Source: Albimonas marina | GTDB lineage: Bacteria; Pseudomonadota; Alphaproteobacteria; Rhodobacterales; Rhodobacteraceae | Assembly (NCBI RefSeq): GCF_029223255.1 | Contig: NZ_JARHUC010000004.1 | Coordinates: 62,001 to 126,000, forward strand | Length of the DNA stretch: 64,000 nucleotides | Reading direction: 5' to 3' | Part shown: piece by piece, positions 25,674 to 34,853 of the stretch | How positions within the stretch are numbered: the stretch's first letter is position 1 | Layout: each line of letters begins with the position of its first letter | The notes under the pieces: generated by a model | What the model saw: only the letters and a program-made list of their open reading frames with translations | Database searches by the model: none | What the model was told of the DNA's origin: nothing | Program-made: the position numbers and the translations under genes

Positions 25674-26453
25674 ATGGTTCAATTCAACCTGCCCAAGAAC
25701 TCCCGCGTGACCGTGGGCAAGACCTGGCCGCGGCCCGAGGGCGCGACCAACGTGCGCGCCTTCAAGATCTACCGCTGGAACCCCGACGACGGGGCCAACC
25801 CGCGGGTCGACACCTATTTCGTCGACATGGACAGCTGCGGTCCGATGATCCTGGACGCCCTAATCAAGATCAAGAACGAGATCGACCCCACGCTGACCTT
25901 CCGCCGGTCCTGCCGGGAAGGCATCTGCGGGTCCTGCGCGATGAACATCGACGGGATCAACACGCTGGCGTGCATCTACGGCCTCGACGAGGTCGAGGGC
26001 GACGTGAAGATCTACCCCCTGCCGCACATGCCGGTGGTCAAGGACCTGATCCCCGACCTGACGCATTTCTACGCGCAGCACGCGGCGATCATGCCCTGGC
26101 TGGAGACCTACACCACCGCCCCCGAGAAGGAGTGGCGCCAGTCGATCGAGGACCGCAAGAAGCTCGACGGCCTCTACGAGTGCGTGATGTGCGCCTCGTG
26201 CTCGACCTCGTGCCCCAGCTACTGGTGGAACGGCGACCGCTACCTCGGCCCGGCCGCCCTGCTGCACGCCTACCGCTGGCTGATCGACAGCCGCGACGAG
26301 GCCACGCAGGAGCGTCTCGACTTCCTCGAGGACCCGTTCCGCCTCTACCGCTGCCACACGATCATGAACTGCGCCAAGACCTGCCCCAAGGGCCTGAACC
26401 CGGCGAAGTCCATCGCCGAGATCAAGAAGATGATGGTCGAGCGCACCATGTGA
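25674..26453 (+). CDS. sdhB: Succinate dehydrogenase iron-sulfur subunit SdhB
   Basis: This 259-residue electron-transfer subunit of complex II holds all three clusters. The [2Fe-2S] ligands are in [22 protein letters not shown]. The [4Fe-4S] and [3Fe-4S] ligands are in [17 protein letters not shown] and [17 protein letters not shown]. It ends [14 protein letters not shown] good GGAGAAAGGAG ribosome site precedes the ATG at 25674. A strong terminator follows the stop, making this the last gene of the sdh operon. Confidence 0.97.
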   Translation: MVQFNLPKNSRVTVGKTWPRPEGATNVRAFKIYRWNPDDGANPRVDTYFVDMDSCGPMILDALIKIKNEIDPTLTFRRSCREGICGSCAMNIDGINTLACIYGLDEVEGDVKIYPLPHMPVVKDLIPDLTHFYAQHAAIMPWLETYTTAPEKEWRQSIEDRKKLDGLYECVMCASCSTSCPSYWWNGDRYLGPAALLHAYRWLIDSRDEATQERLDFLEDPFRLYRCHTIMNCAKTCPKGLNPAKSIAEIKKMMVERTM

Positions 26454-26480
26454 TCCTTCGGCCCGTGGCCGGAGACGAAG

Positions 26481-26506
26481 ACCCCCGCCCTCGGGCGGGG
26501 GTTTTT
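26481..26506 (+). terminator. Intrinsic terminator of the sdh operon
   Basis: ACCCCCGCCC/GGGCGGGGGT (26481-26490 with 26493-26502) is followed by TTTTT. It lies 28 bases after sdhB. Confidence 0.92.
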
Positions 26507-26522
26507 CTTTGCGCAGGCGGGC

Positions 26523-26779
26523 GCCGCGGCGGGCGTCGCGCGCGGGGCTGGCGTCGGGCTCGCGGCGCGGGGCGGGCGGGGCGCTTGCGGGCGCCGTCTT
26601 TCGGGGCGGCGTCGCGGAGACCTCCGGCCGCGCGCGGGAAGGTCGGGGTTCGCGATCTGCTGAGACGGCCGGCAGGGCCGGCCTCTGGCGAGCGTGCGGC
26701 GAGTCGCCCTGCGCATCAAGGCCGAGCCCCGCTGGCGCGGGGTCGCTTCGCGAGCCTTGACCCGCAGGCCGACTCGCCA
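26523..26779 (+). repeat. Dispersed structured repeat, copy A
   Basis: This non-coding element lies between sdhB and the cupin gene and is homologous to 59082-59344. It has a GC-rich left module (GGGCGCCGCGGCGGGCGTCG...), a GAGACCTCCGGC block, then an identical stretch beginning TGCTGAGACGGCCGGC (about 49 bases shared without a mismatch). Its right module is a long imperfect hairpin: arms 26698-26722 and 26754-26778 match at 22 of 25 positions around an inner stem CCCCGC-TGGC-GCGGGG. The stems differ from the other copy by compensating changes. No gene lies in this ~400-base gap. Confidence 0.7.
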
Positions 26780-26853
26780 CGTTTTGCGGGCGTGGAGCCC
26801 GCGGCGGGCCGGGCAGGCCCGGGCGGACGCCGGGGCCTGGACCCGTTGGCCGC

Positions 26854-27318
26854 TCAGCCGTCGGCGGGCAGGGGCGGGCCGACGAAGCTCAGGTGGAAGC
26901 GCTCGGCGACCGCCACGATGGTCTCCATGTCCTCGGGGATGCGGCAGGCCTTCTCGGCCATTTCCTTGAAGAAGCCCTCGAAGCCGCCGGGGGTGAGGAT
27001 GATCGTGTGATGCGCGGTCTCGGTCCCCAGGATCTGGAACGTGTGTTCCTTGCCCCGCGGGATGAAGACCACGTCGCCGGGGCCCTTCTCGAACGTCTCG
27101 CCCTCCAGGACGAACAGGTGGCGGCCCGCGTGGATCACGAAGGTCTCGTCCGCGTCGTGGTGCACGTGCAGCGGCGGGCCCGAGGCCGGCGGGCTGGTCG
27201 CGGTGGTGATCGACAGCGCGCCGCCCGAGTCATCTGTCGTCAGCAGGGGCAGATAGCGCACACCGCCCCAGTCGAAAGCCTCGGGCCCGGCGATGCGGGC
27301 CAGCGTCTCAGGTCCCAT
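26854..27318 (-). CDS. Cupin-domain protein
   Basis: This 154-residue single-domain cupin has motif 1 PLHVHHDADETFVIHAGRHLFVLEGE (His-x-His...Glu...) and motif 2 PGDVVFIPRGKEHTFQILG, which supply the metal ligands. The ITTATSPPASGPPLHVH start and RFHLSFVGPPLPADG end resemble cupins annotated as quercetin dioxygenase-like, but no substrate can be given. The start at 27318 follows GGGGGA. It is divergent from the indolepyruvate oxidoreductase, separated by 178 bases that include that gene's promoter. Confidence 0.82.
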   Translation of the reverse strand: MGPETLARIAGPEAFDWGGVRYLPLLTTDDSGGALSITTATSPPASGPPLHVHHDADETFVIHAGRHLFVLEGETFEKGPGDVVFIPRGKEHTFQILGTETAHHTIILTPGGFEGFFKEMAEKACRIPEDMETIVAVAERFHLSFVGPPLPADG

Positions 27319-27426
27319 GGAGTCCCCCCTCGGCTCGTCGTTCCATCCCGCGAGAATGCCGGCAAGCCTCCGCTACGGAAAGCCCTGAGCGCTTGCATGC
27401 CGGCGAGAGCCGGTCGACAATTCCTT

Positions 27427-27481
27427 TTGCAACCGTGGCGCGCAGACCCTATATATTTGGGTCAACATCCACGACCTAAAT
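27427..27481 (+). promoter_or_regulatory. Promoter and overlapping operator of the indolepyruvate oxidoreductase gene
   Basis: TTGCAA (27427-27432), 17 bases, and TATATA (27450-27455) form a strong sigma-70-like promoter. The inverted repeat ATTTGGGTC-N9-GACCTAAAT (27455-27463 with 27473-27481, one mismatch) begins at the end of the -10 and covers the expected start point, as expected for a repressor site. Confidence 0.65.
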
Positions 27482-27496
27482 AGGGAGGAGGCGCGG

Positions 27497-30400
27497 ATGG
27501 CTCCGCTGGACGCCCAGGTCGCCCTTACCGACAAGTATCGTGTGTCGAAGGGCGCGGCCCTGATGAACGGCATGCAGGCGCTGGTGCGCCTGGCGCTGGA
27601 ACAGGCCGACGTCGACCGAGACGCCGGACTGAAGACCGGGGGCTACATCTCCGGCTATCGCGGCTCGCCCATCGGCGGCTTCGACCAGGAGCTGATGCGC
27701 GCGGCCGAGGAGCTGCGCGCGCGCAACATCGTCTTCAACCCCGGCCTGAACGAGGACCTGGCGGCCACCGCCATCTCGGGCACGCAGAGCCTGGGGCCGA
27801 CCGAGGATCCGTCCGTCGAGGGCGTCTTCTCGATCTGGTACGGCAAGGGGCCGGGCGTCGACCGCAGCCTCGATGCGATGAAGCACGCGGCGCTGGCGGG
27901 CGCGCACCCCAAAGGGGGCACGGTCTACCTGCTGGGCGACGACCCGATGTCGAAGTCCTCGACCACCGCGCACCAGTCCGAACAGGCGATGATGCACGTG
28001 ATGGTGCCGGTGCTGGTGCCGTCCTCGGTGCACGAGATCGTGCCGCTGGGCCTGCACGCCTTCGCCATGTCGCGCCACACCGGCGCGGTGACCTCGCTGA
28101 AGATCCTGACCGACGTGGCCGACAGCGCCGCGACCGTGGCGCTGGACCGGCTGCGCCCCTCCCCCGTGCTGCCGCCGCTGCCGGGCTTCGAGGTTCCGCT
28201 GCACAACACCGGCGGCTTCCTGCCCTACGTCACGCAGGAGCGGCGGATGGCGGTGCGGATGCAGGCCGTCATGGACTACGCCCGCGCCAACCGCCTGAAC
28301 GAGCCGGTGTTCGAGCCGTCGGGGCCCAAGCGCCTCGGCATCGTCGCCGTCGGCAAGGCCTATGGCGACGCCATGGCCGGGCTGAAGCTGCTGGACCTGG
28401 ATCCGGAGCGCGCCGCCGCCTCGGGCATCGGCCTCTTCCGGATGCGGATGGCCTGGCCGGTGGAGCCGGCGAGCCTGCTCGAATTCGTGCGCGGCTACGA
28501 CCAGGTGCTGGTGATCGAGGAGAAGCGCTCGCTCGTCGAGACCGAGCTTGCGCATCTCTTGGTCAACGCCCCGAGCCCGCGCCCCATCGTGACCGGCAAG
28601 AAGGACGCCGGCGGCTCGCCCCTGGTCAACGACTTCGGCGAGCTGTCGCCGGAGCACCTGGCGGAGGCGATCTCCCGCGAGGCCTCGGACCTCGGCGTGT
28701 GCGACCGCACCCCGCCCGCGCCGCCGAAGCTGACCGGCAACGCGCCGGCCCTGCCGCGCACGCCCTGGTACTGCGCCGGCTGCCCGCACAACCGCTCGAC
28801 CAAGCTGCCCGACGGCAGCCTCGCGGGCGGGGGCATCGGCTGCCACGCCATGTCGGTGCTGCACAGCCCCGAGACCACGCAGCTGTTCACCCAGATGGGC
28901 GCCGAGGGCATGCACTGGGTCGGGCGCGCGCCCTTCGCCGGGCGCAAGCACATGTTCCAGAACCTGGGCGACGGCACCTACACCCATTCGGGGATGCTGG
29001 CGATCCGGGCGGCCATCGCGGCCGGCGTGAACATCACCTACAAGATCCTCTACAACGACGCCGTGGCGATGACCGGCGGCCAGATGGTCGAGGGGCATCC
29101 GCTGCCCGCCGACATCTGCGCGCAGGTGCTGTCGCTGGGCGTGAAGCAGGTGGTGGTCGTCTCCGACGACATCGAGTCGACGAAGGAGACGGGGACCTGG
29201 CCCTCGGGCGCCGTCAGCTTCCGCGACCGGGCCGAGAACCTGCTGGTGCAGACCGAGCTGCGCGAGGTCGAGGGGACCACGGTCCTGCTCTACGTGCAGA
29301 CCTGCGCCGCCGAGAAGCGCCGCCGCCGCAAGCGCGGCAAGTTCCCCGATCCCGCCAAGCGCGCCGTGATCAACCCGCTGGTCTGCGAGGGCTGCGGCGA
29401 CTGCGGGATCCAGTCGAACTGCGTCGCGATCAAGCCGCTGGACACGCCCTTCGGCACCAAGCGGCGCATCGACCAGACCGCCTGCAACAAGGATTACTCC
29501 TGCCTCGAGGGGTTCTGCCCCTCCTTCGTCACCGTCGAGGGGGTCGAGTCCGACCCGCTGATGGGCAAGAAGGGCATCCGCATCGACCCGCCCGAGGGGC
29601 TGCCGGAGGCCGCCACCGCGCCTGCGCTGGACTACGCCGCCGTCATCACCGGCATCGGCGGGACCGGCGTGGTCACCGTCGCCGCGGTGCTGTCGATGGC
29701 CGCCCGGCTCGAGGGGCTGCATGCCCTGACGCTGGACCAGACGGGCCTTTCCCAGAAGAACGGCGCGGTGCAGTCGCATCTCCAGATCGGGCCGCATCCG
29801 ATCGACGACCGCCCCGCCCGCGTCGCCCGCGGCAAGGGCCGGCTGCTGCTGGCCTGCGACATGCTGGTGGGCGCGGGGGACGAGGCCATGGCCCTGATCG
29901 ACCCCGCCCTGGGCCAGGCCGTCGCCAACGGCCAGGTCGAGCCGCTGCCCGCCTTCGCCCGCAACCCCGACGCCCGCGCCGACGAGGGCGCGCTGGAGGG
30001 CCGGCTGAAGGGCCAGCTCGGCGACGACCGGGTGCTGGTGAAGGACGTCACCTACCTCGCCACCCAGCTCGTCGGCGACGGCATGGGGGCGAACCTGATG
30101 CTGGTGGGCGTCGCCTGCCAGGCCGGCGCCCTGCCGGTGACGGCCGAGGCGATCGAGCGGGCGATCCGCCTGAACGGCGCGGCGGTGGAGATGAACCTCG
30201 CGGCCTTCCGCTGGGGCCGTTGGCTGGTCGCCCAGCCCGGTCTGGCCGAGGAGAAGGCCGGCGAGAAGACCCTGCCGGCTTGGCAGACCGAGGACTACGA
30301 CGCCCTCGTCGCCCGGTTCGAGCGGTTCCTGACCGACTACCAGTCTGTCCGCTACGCCCGCCGCTTCCGCGACCATCTCGCGAAGGTGGAGGCGGCGGAG

Positions 30401-30931
30401 GAGGCGCACTGGCCCGGGCGGCGCGAGGTCTCGCGCCTCGCCGCGCGGGCGCTGCACAAGTCGATGGCGATCAAGGACGAGTACGAGGTCGCCCGCCTGC
30501 ATCGCCACCCCGACTGGAAGGCCCAGCTCGCCCGCGACTTCGCCCCGGACGCCAAGGTGAACTACCACCTCGCGCCCCCGGTCACGTCGAAGATCGACCC
30601 GGTCACCGGCCGCCCGCGCAAGCAGAAGTTCGGCCCGTGGATGGAGAAGGGCTTCGCCGTCCTCGCCGGGATGAAGTCCCTGCGCGGCACGCCCCTCGAC
30701 CCGTTCGGGCGGACGGAGGAGCGCAAGGCCGAGCGGACGCTGCGCGACGAGACCTTCGCGCTCGTCGATCTCGTCGCCGCGAAGCTGTCTCCGGCCACCG
30801 AAACCCTCTGCCGGGAGGCGCTGATGCAGCCCCTCGCGATCAAGGGATTCGGCCCCGTGAAGCATGCGAATCTCGAGAAGACGAAGCCGGTCTGGGATCG
30901 ACTTGTCTCGGATTTGTCTAAGATTGCATGA
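27497..30931 (+). CDS. Fused indolepyruvate ferredoxin oxidoreductase
   Basis: This 1144-residue enzyme fuses the alpha/beta and gamma parts of 2-oxoacid:ferredoxin oxidoreductase. It decarboxylates aryl-pyruvates such as indolepyruvate or phenylpyruvate to aryl-acetyl-CoA with thiamine diphosphate. Visible parts in order are GGYISGYRGSPIGGFDQEL (alpha), LGPTEDPSVEGVFSIWYGKGPGVDRS, TPWYCAGCPHNRSTKLP and GIGCHAMS (TPP/Fe-S region), and YNDAVAMTGGQMVEGHPL (TPP binding). A cysteine cluster follows (LVCEGCGDCGIQSNC, GFCPSFVTVEG). The gamma domain is GIGGTGVVTVAAVLSMAARLEG with QTGLSQKNGAVQSHLQIG. The length matches proteobacterial fused IorAB (~1150). A strong AGGGAGGAGG ribosome site and promoter precede it; a GC hairpin follows at 30939. 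Confidence 0.92.
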   Translation: MAPLDAQVALTDKYRVSKGAALMNGMQALVRLALEQADVDRDAGLKTGGYISGYRGSPIGGFDQELMRAAEELRARNIVFNPGLNEDLAATAISGTQSLGPTEDPSVEGVFSIWYGKGPGVDRSLDAMKHAALAGAHPKGGTVYLLGDDPMSKSSTTAHQSEQAMMHVMVPVLVPSSVHEIVPLGLHAFAMSRHTGAVTSLKILTDVADSAATVALDRLRPSPVLPPLPGFEVPLHNTGGFLPYVTQERRMAVRMQAVMDYARANRLNEPVFEPSGPKRLGIVAVGKAYGDAMAGLKLLDLDPERAAASGIGLFRMRMAWPVEPASLLEFVRGYDQVLVIEEKRSLVETELAHLLVNAPSPRPIVTGKKDAGGSPLVNDFGELSPEHLAEAISREASDLGVCDRTPPAPPKLTGNAPALPRTPWYCAGCPHNRSTKLPDGSLAGGGIGCHAMSVLHSPETTQLFTQMGAEGMHWVGRAPFAGRKHMFQNLGDGTYTHSGMLAIRAAIAAGVNITYKILYNDAVAMTGGQMVEGHPLPADICAQVLSLGVKQVVVVSDDIESTKETGTWPSGAVSFRDRAENLLVQTELREVEGTTVLLYVQTCAAEKRRRRKRGKFPDPAKRAVINPLVCEGCGDCGIQSNCVAIKPLDTPFGTKRRIDQTACNKDYSCLEGFCPSFVTVEGVESDPLMGKKGIRIDPPEGLPEAATAPALDYAAVITGIGGTGVVTVAAVLSMAARLEGLHALTLDQTGLSQKNGAVQSHLQIGPHPIDDRPARVARGKGRLLLACDMLVGAGDEAMALIDPALGQAVANGQVEPLPAFARNPDARADEGALEGRLKGQLGDDRVLVKDVTYLATQLVGDGMGANLMLVGVACQAGALPVTAEAIERAIRLNGAAVEMNLAAFRWGRWLVAQPGLAEEKAGEKTLPAWQTEDYDALVARFERFLTDYQSVRYARRFRDHLAKVEAAEEAHWPGRREVSRLAARALHKSMAIKDEYEVARLHRHPDWKAQLARDFAPDAKVNYHLAPPVTSKIDPVTGRPRKQKFGPWMEKGFAVLAGMKSLRGTPLDPFGRTEERKAERTLRDETFALVDLVAAKLSPATETLCREALMQPLAIKGFGPVKHANLEKTKPVWDRLVSDLSKIA

Positions 30932-30938
30932 ACTTGGC

Positions 30939-30966
30939 GGCGCCGCGGGCCCGGTCCCGCGGCGCC
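30939..30966 (+). terminator. GC hairpin after the oxidoreductase gene
   Basis: An 11-bp perfect stem GGCGCCGCGGG/CCCGCGGCGCC (30939-30949 with 30956-30966) with a 6-base loop starts 8 bases after the stop. It lacks a T tract, so termination is only likely, not certain. Confidence 0.5.
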
Positions 30967-31050
30967 CCGCCACGGGCCCCGTTTGTGACGGCCGTTTACG
31001 GGGATAACCTGCAATCGTTCCCAGAATCCGTTTTGCGACAGCCACTTGGG

Positions 31051-31068
31051 CTGTCATAAAACCTTGGC
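31051..31068 (+). promoter_or_regulatory. Possible PhoB box half-site upstream of pstS
   Basis: CTGTCATAAAA (31051-31061) matches the first half and A-rich spacer of a Pho box (CTGTCAT-N4-CTGTCAT). The second half here, CCTTGGC, matches poorly. The location about 110 bases before pstS in a PhoB-linked operon makes it plausible. Confidence 0.45.
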
Positions 31069-31173
31069 CGTTTTGCGAATAAACAGCACGCGCACCGGTG
31101 CTAACCAGCGCCCGACGACCCGGGCGTTCATCGCTGACGCAGACGGGTCGATGACGGATTACGGAGAACGCCC

Positions 31174-32205
31174 GTGAAAGCCACCAACCTCATCGCCCTG
31201 GCCGTGGCCGGGATCATGGCCGCCGGCGCCGCCGCCGCGCAGTCCCGCGACCAGATCCAGGTCGCCGGCTCCTCGACCGTGCTGCCCTACGCCTCGATCG
31301 TGGCGGAGGCCTTCGGCGAGAACTTCGACTTCCCGACCCCCGTGGTCGAGTCCGGCGGCTCCTCGGCCGGCCTGAAGAAGTTCTGCGAGGGCGTGGGCCT
31401 GAACACGATCGACGTCGCCAACGCCTCGCGCAAGATCCGTGAGAAAGAGGTCGCCGCCTGCGCCGAGAACGGCGTGAAGGAGATCATCGAGGTCCGCATC
31501 GGCTACGACGGCATCGTCTTCGCCTCCCAGATCGACGGCCCCGCCTTCACCGAGTTCACCCCCGCCCAGTGGTACCAGGCGATGGCCGCCGAGGTGGTGG
31601 TCGACGGCAAGCTGACCGCGAACCCCTACAAGACCTGGAACGAGATCGACGCCTCGCTGCCCGAGACCGAGATCCAGGCCTTCATCCCCGGCACCAAGCA
31701 CGGCACCCGCGAAGTGTTCGAGGAGAAGGTCCTCGAGTCCGGCTGCGAGGAGACCGGCGCCCTGCAGGCGATGATCGACTCCGGCATGGACAAGAAGGCC
31801 GCGCAGAAGACCTGCATGGCCGTGCGCACCGACGGCGTCGCGGTCGACATCGACGGCGACTACACCGAGACGCTGGCCCGCATCGACGCCAACCCCAACG
31901 GCGTGGGCGTCTTCGGCCTCGCGTTCTACGAGAACAACACCGACAAGCTGAAGGTCGCGACCATGGGCGGCGTCGCCCCGTCGACCGAGACCATCGCCTC
32001 GGGCGAGTATCCCGTCTCCCGTCCGCTGTTCTTCTACGTGAAGAAGGCGCACATCGGCCAGGTCCCCGGCCTGAAGGAGTACGCGGAGTTCTTCGTCTCC
32101 GACGCCGTCGCCGGCCCGGACGGCCCGCTGGCCGCCTACGGCCTGGTCTCGGACCCCGAGCTCGCCGACACCCAGGCGATGATCGCGGACGAGAAGTCCA
32201 TGTGA
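31174..32205 (+). CDS. pstS: Phosphate ABC transporter substrate-binding protein PstS
   Basis: This 343-residue periplasmic phosphate-binding protein has a signal peptide (LIALAVAGIMAAGAAAA-Q), then QVAGSSTVLPYASIVAEAF and VESGGSSAGLKKFCEG, the phosphate-binding SGSS-type loops. These are followed by DVANASRKIREKE, GYDGIVFASQ and PGTKHGTREVFEEKVL. It is the long alphaproteobacterial form. The start is a GTG at 31174, preceded by ACGGAGAACG. It is the first gene of pstS-C-A-B-phoU-phoB and is followed by an intercistronic hairpin that likely keeps its message more abundant than that of the permeases. Confidence 0.93.
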   Translation: MKATNLIALAVAGIMAAGAAAAQSRDQIQVAGSSTVLPYASIVAEAFGENFDFPTPVVESGGSSAGLKKFCEGVGLNTIDVANASRKIREKEVAACAENGVKEIIEVRIGYDGIVFASQIDGPAFTEFTPAQWYQAMAAEVVVDGKLTANPYKTWNEIDASLPETEIQAFIPGTKHGTREVFEEKVLESGCEETGALQAMIDSGMDKKAAQKTCMAVRTDGVAVDIDGDYTETLARIDANPNGVGVFGLAFYENNTDKLKVATMGGVAPSTETIASGEYPVSRPLFFYVKKAHIGQVPGLKEYAEFFVSDAVAGPDGPLAAYGLVSDPELADTQAMIADEKSM

Positions 32206-32243
32206 TCGACCGCCGGTCGCATCCCACGGCCGGAACGAAACTC

Positions 32244-32267
32244 GGAGGCGGCCCTCGGGCCGCCTCC
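32244..32267 (+). terminator. Intercistronic stem-loop between pstS and pstC
   Basis: A perfect 11-bp inverted repeat GGAGGCGGCCC/GGGCCGCCTCC (32244-32254 with 32257-32267) without a T tract lies after pstS. Such stem-loops commonly protect the binding-protein mRNA and reduce read-through to permease genes. Confidence 0.6.
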
Positions 32268-32293
32268 ACGTCTCCCGAGGGGTCGAACGGGTC

Positions 32294-33490
32294 ATGATCG
32301 CCACGATATTCTTCGCCTTGCTGGTCCTCGCGGCCGTGGGCGGCTATTTCCTCGGCCGCCGCAGGGCGGCCGCCGCGGCCTCGGGCGACGTCCGGGCGCT
32401 GCATTCGCTTCTGAACTACCATGGCTGGAGCGTCGCGCTGGCGACCGGGCTGACGGGCCTGGGCGTGCTCGCGCTGGGCAGCTTCGCCTCGAGCTTCATC
32501 GGCCTGCCGGGCGAGATCGTCTACGCCGTCGCCACGCTCGCCGCCGCCGCGGCCTTCGTCCTGGCGCTGCGACGGATCGACCGCGACTTCCGCGCCCGCA
32601 ACGCGGTCGAGGCGATGGTGATGGGCCTGCTGATCGTCGCCTCCTCGATCGCGATCCTCACCACGCTGGGCATCGTGATGTCGATGCTGCTCGAGACGGC
32701 GCGCTTCTTCTCCCAGTATCCCTGGACGCAGTTCTTCTTCGGCACGACCTGGTCCCCGAACTTCCGCGGCGACTCCGACCTCGGGATCCTGCCGCTGCTG
32801 TGGGGCACTCTCTACATCAGTTTCATCGCGCTGGCGGTGGCGGTGCCCATCGGCCTCTACGCCGCGATCTACCTCTCGGAATACGCCTCGCCGAAGGTGC
32901 GCGGCGTGGCCAAGCCCCTGATCGAGGTGCTGGCCGGCATCCCGACCATCGTCTACGGCCTGTTCGCCCTGATCACCGTGGGCCCGCTGCTGCGCGACTA
33001 CTTCGCCCAGCCGCTGGGCCTGGGCGAGAGCTCGTCCTCGGTGATGACCGCCGGGCTGGTGATGGGGGTCATGCTGATCCCGTTCGTCTCCTCCCTGTCC
33101 GACGACATCATCAACGCCGTGCCGCAGGCGATGCGCGACGGCTCCCTGGGCCTCGGCGCCACGCAGTCCGAGACGATCCGCCAGGTGATCATGCCCGCCG
33201 CCCTGCCGGGCATCGTGGGCGCGATCCTGCTCGCCGCGTCCCGCGCCATCGGCGAGACGATGATCGTGGTGCTGGGCGCGGGCGCGGCCGCCAAGCTCTC
33301 GATGAACCCGTTCGAGGCGATGACCACCGTCACGGTGAAGATCGTCTCCCAGCTCACCGGCGACACCGACTTCGCCTCGCCCGAGACGCTGGTCGCCTTC
33401 GCGCTGGGCATCACCCTCTTCGTCCTGACGCTCGGGCTGAACGTCCTGGCGCTCTACATCGTGCGCAAGTACCGGGAGCAGTACGAATGA
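32294..33490 (+). CDS. pstC: Phosphate ABC transporter permease PstC
   Basis: This 398-residue inner-membrane permease is longer than the ~320-residue enterobacterial form because of an extra N-terminal membrane region ([20 protein letters not shown] and a further pair of helices). This extension is usual in alphaproteobacteria. The transport core shows [46 protein letters not shown] and the ABC-coupling EAA loop [45 protein letters not shown]. The stop overlaps the pstA start by 4 bases (ATGA), indicating translational coupling. Confidence 0.93.
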   Translation: MIATIFFALLVLAAVGGYFLGRRRAAAAASGDVRALHSLLNYHGWSVALATGLTGLGVLALGSFASSFIGLPGEIVYAVATLAAAAAFVLALRRIDRDFRARNAVEAMVMGLLIVASSIAILTTLGIVMSMLLETARFFSQYPWTQFFFGTTWSPNFRGDSDLGILPLLWGTLYISFIALAVAVPIGLYAAIYLSEYASPKVRGVAKPLIEVLAGIPTIVYGLFALITVGPLLRDYFAQPLGLGESSSSVMTAGLVMGVMLIPFVSSLSDDIINAVPQAMRDGSLGLGATQSETIRQVIMPAALPGIVGAILLAASRAIGETMIVVLGAGAAAKLSMNPFEAMTTVTVKIVSQLTGDTDFASPETLVAFALGITLFVLTLGLNVLALYIVRKYREQYE

Positions 33491-34839
33491 CCGACGCCGC
33501 CTTCTCTCCCGACGGCTACGCGGCGCCGAAGTCGCTGCACCAGCCCGACGCCCGCACCCGCGCCCGCAACGCCGCCGAGCGTCGCTTCCGCTGGTACGGC
33601 ATGGCCGCCGTCTCGGCGGGCCTGCTGGCGCTGGTGGTGCTGCTGAGCTCGATCCTGAGCCAGGGCCTGCCCGCCTTCCAGCAGACCTACATCAAGGCCG
33701 AGATCTACCTGGACCCCAAGATCCTCGACAAGAACGGCAATCGGGACCCGGCCGACATCGCCAAGGTGATGACCTTCGGCTACGCGCCGATCATCAAGAA
33801 CTCCCTCGCCGACGTGGCCGAGCGTCTGAAGGCCGAGGGCGCGAGCGAGCTGACGCCCAAGCTGCTCGCCGACATGGTCTCGGGCGCGGCCAACGTGCAG
33901 CTGCGCGACTACGTCCTCGCCAACCCCGACCAGATCGGGGAGACGGTCGAGTTCGAGTTCCTGACCAACGCCCGCATCGATCAGTACATGAAGGGCAACG
34001 TGACGCGCGAGAGCGCGGCGCTCGACTCCAAGGTGGACGTGGCGCAGCTGAACGCCGCCGACGCGCTGGTCGCCGCCGGCGCGATGGAGACCCGCTTCAA
34101 CTGGGACTTCATCACCGCCCCCGACGCCTCCGAGAACCGGCCCGAGGCCGCGGGCCTGGGCGTGGCGCTGCTGGGCTCGGCCTACATGATGCTGATCGTG
34201 CTGTTCCTGGCGCTGCCCATCGGCGTCGCCGCCTCGATCTACCTCGAGGAGTTCGCGAAGAAGAACTTCTGGACCGACGTGATCGAGGTGAACATCTCCA
34301 ACCTCGCCGCCGTGCCCTCGATCGTCTTCGGCATCCTGGGCCTCGCGATCTTCATCAACTGGATGCACCTGCCGAACTCGGCCCCCATCGTGGGCGGGCT
34401 GGTGCTGACGCTGATGACGCTGCCCACCATCATCATCGCCACCCGCGCCTCGCTGAAGGCGGTGCCGCCCTCGATCCGCGACGCGGCGCTGGGGGTCGGG
34501 GCCTCGAAGATGCAGGCGGTGTTCCACCACGTGCTGCCGCTGGCCGCGCCGGGGATCCTGACCGGCACGATCATCGGCCTCGCCCAGGCCCTGGGGGAGA
34601 CCGCGCCGCTGCTGCTGATCGGCATGGTCGCCTTCGTGAAGGACTATCCCGACGCGCCCCCCGCCGGCCTGTTCGAGCCCGCCACCGGCCTGCCCGTGCA
34701 GGTCTACAACTTCACCCAGCGGGCCGATCCGGCCTTTGTCGAGCGCGCCTCGGGCGCCATCATCGTCCTGCTGGTCTTCCTGGTGATCATGAACCTGGTC
34801 GCCATCATCCTGCGCCGTCGCTTCGAGCGTCGCTGGTGA
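33487..34839 (+). CDS. pstA: Phosphate ABC transporter permease PstA
   Basis: This 450-residue permease has an unusually large hydrophilic insert (~residues 60-215) between its first helix and the transport core. The core contains [50 protein letters not shown] and the coupling loop [44 protein letters not shown]. The long form, with an extended periplasmic loop ([18 protein letters not shown]...), is known in alphaproteobacteria. It starts at 33487 within the pstC stop and ends overlapping a GTG of pstB. Confidence 0.93.
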   Translation: MTDAAFSPDGYAAPKSLHQPDARTRARNAAERRFRWYGMAAVSAGLLALVVLLSSILSQGLPAFQQTYIKAEIYLDPKILDKNGNRDPADIAKVMTFGYAPIIKNSLADVAERLKAEGASELTPKLLADMVSGAANVQLRDYVLANPDQIGETVEFEFLTNARIDQYMKGNVTRESAALDSKVDVAQLNAADALVAAGAMETRFNWDFITAPDASENRPEAAGLGVALLGSAYMMLIVLFLALPIGVAASIYLEEFAKKNFWTDVIEVNISNLAAVPSIVFGILGLAIFINWMHLPNSAPIVGGLVLTLMTLPTIIIATRASLKAVPPSIRDAALGVGASKMQAVFHHVLPLAAPGILTGTIIGLAQALGETAPLLLIGMVAFVKDYPDAPPAGLFEPATGLPVQVYNFTQRADPAFVERASGAIIVLLVFLVIMNLVAIILRRRFERRW

Positions 34840-34853
34840 GCCCGGAGGAGGAC

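Noticed and set aside
22207-26453. CRP-type control of the sdh operon by the GTGATCAC palindromes
   Set aside because: CRP needs TGTGA-N6-TCACA; here the half-sites are joined without a gap, which fits GntR-type proteins better.
27476-31057. Very long minus-strand frame opposite the indolepyruvate oxidoreductase
   Set aside because: It is a mirror frame caused by high GC; the plus strand carries all conserved motifs.
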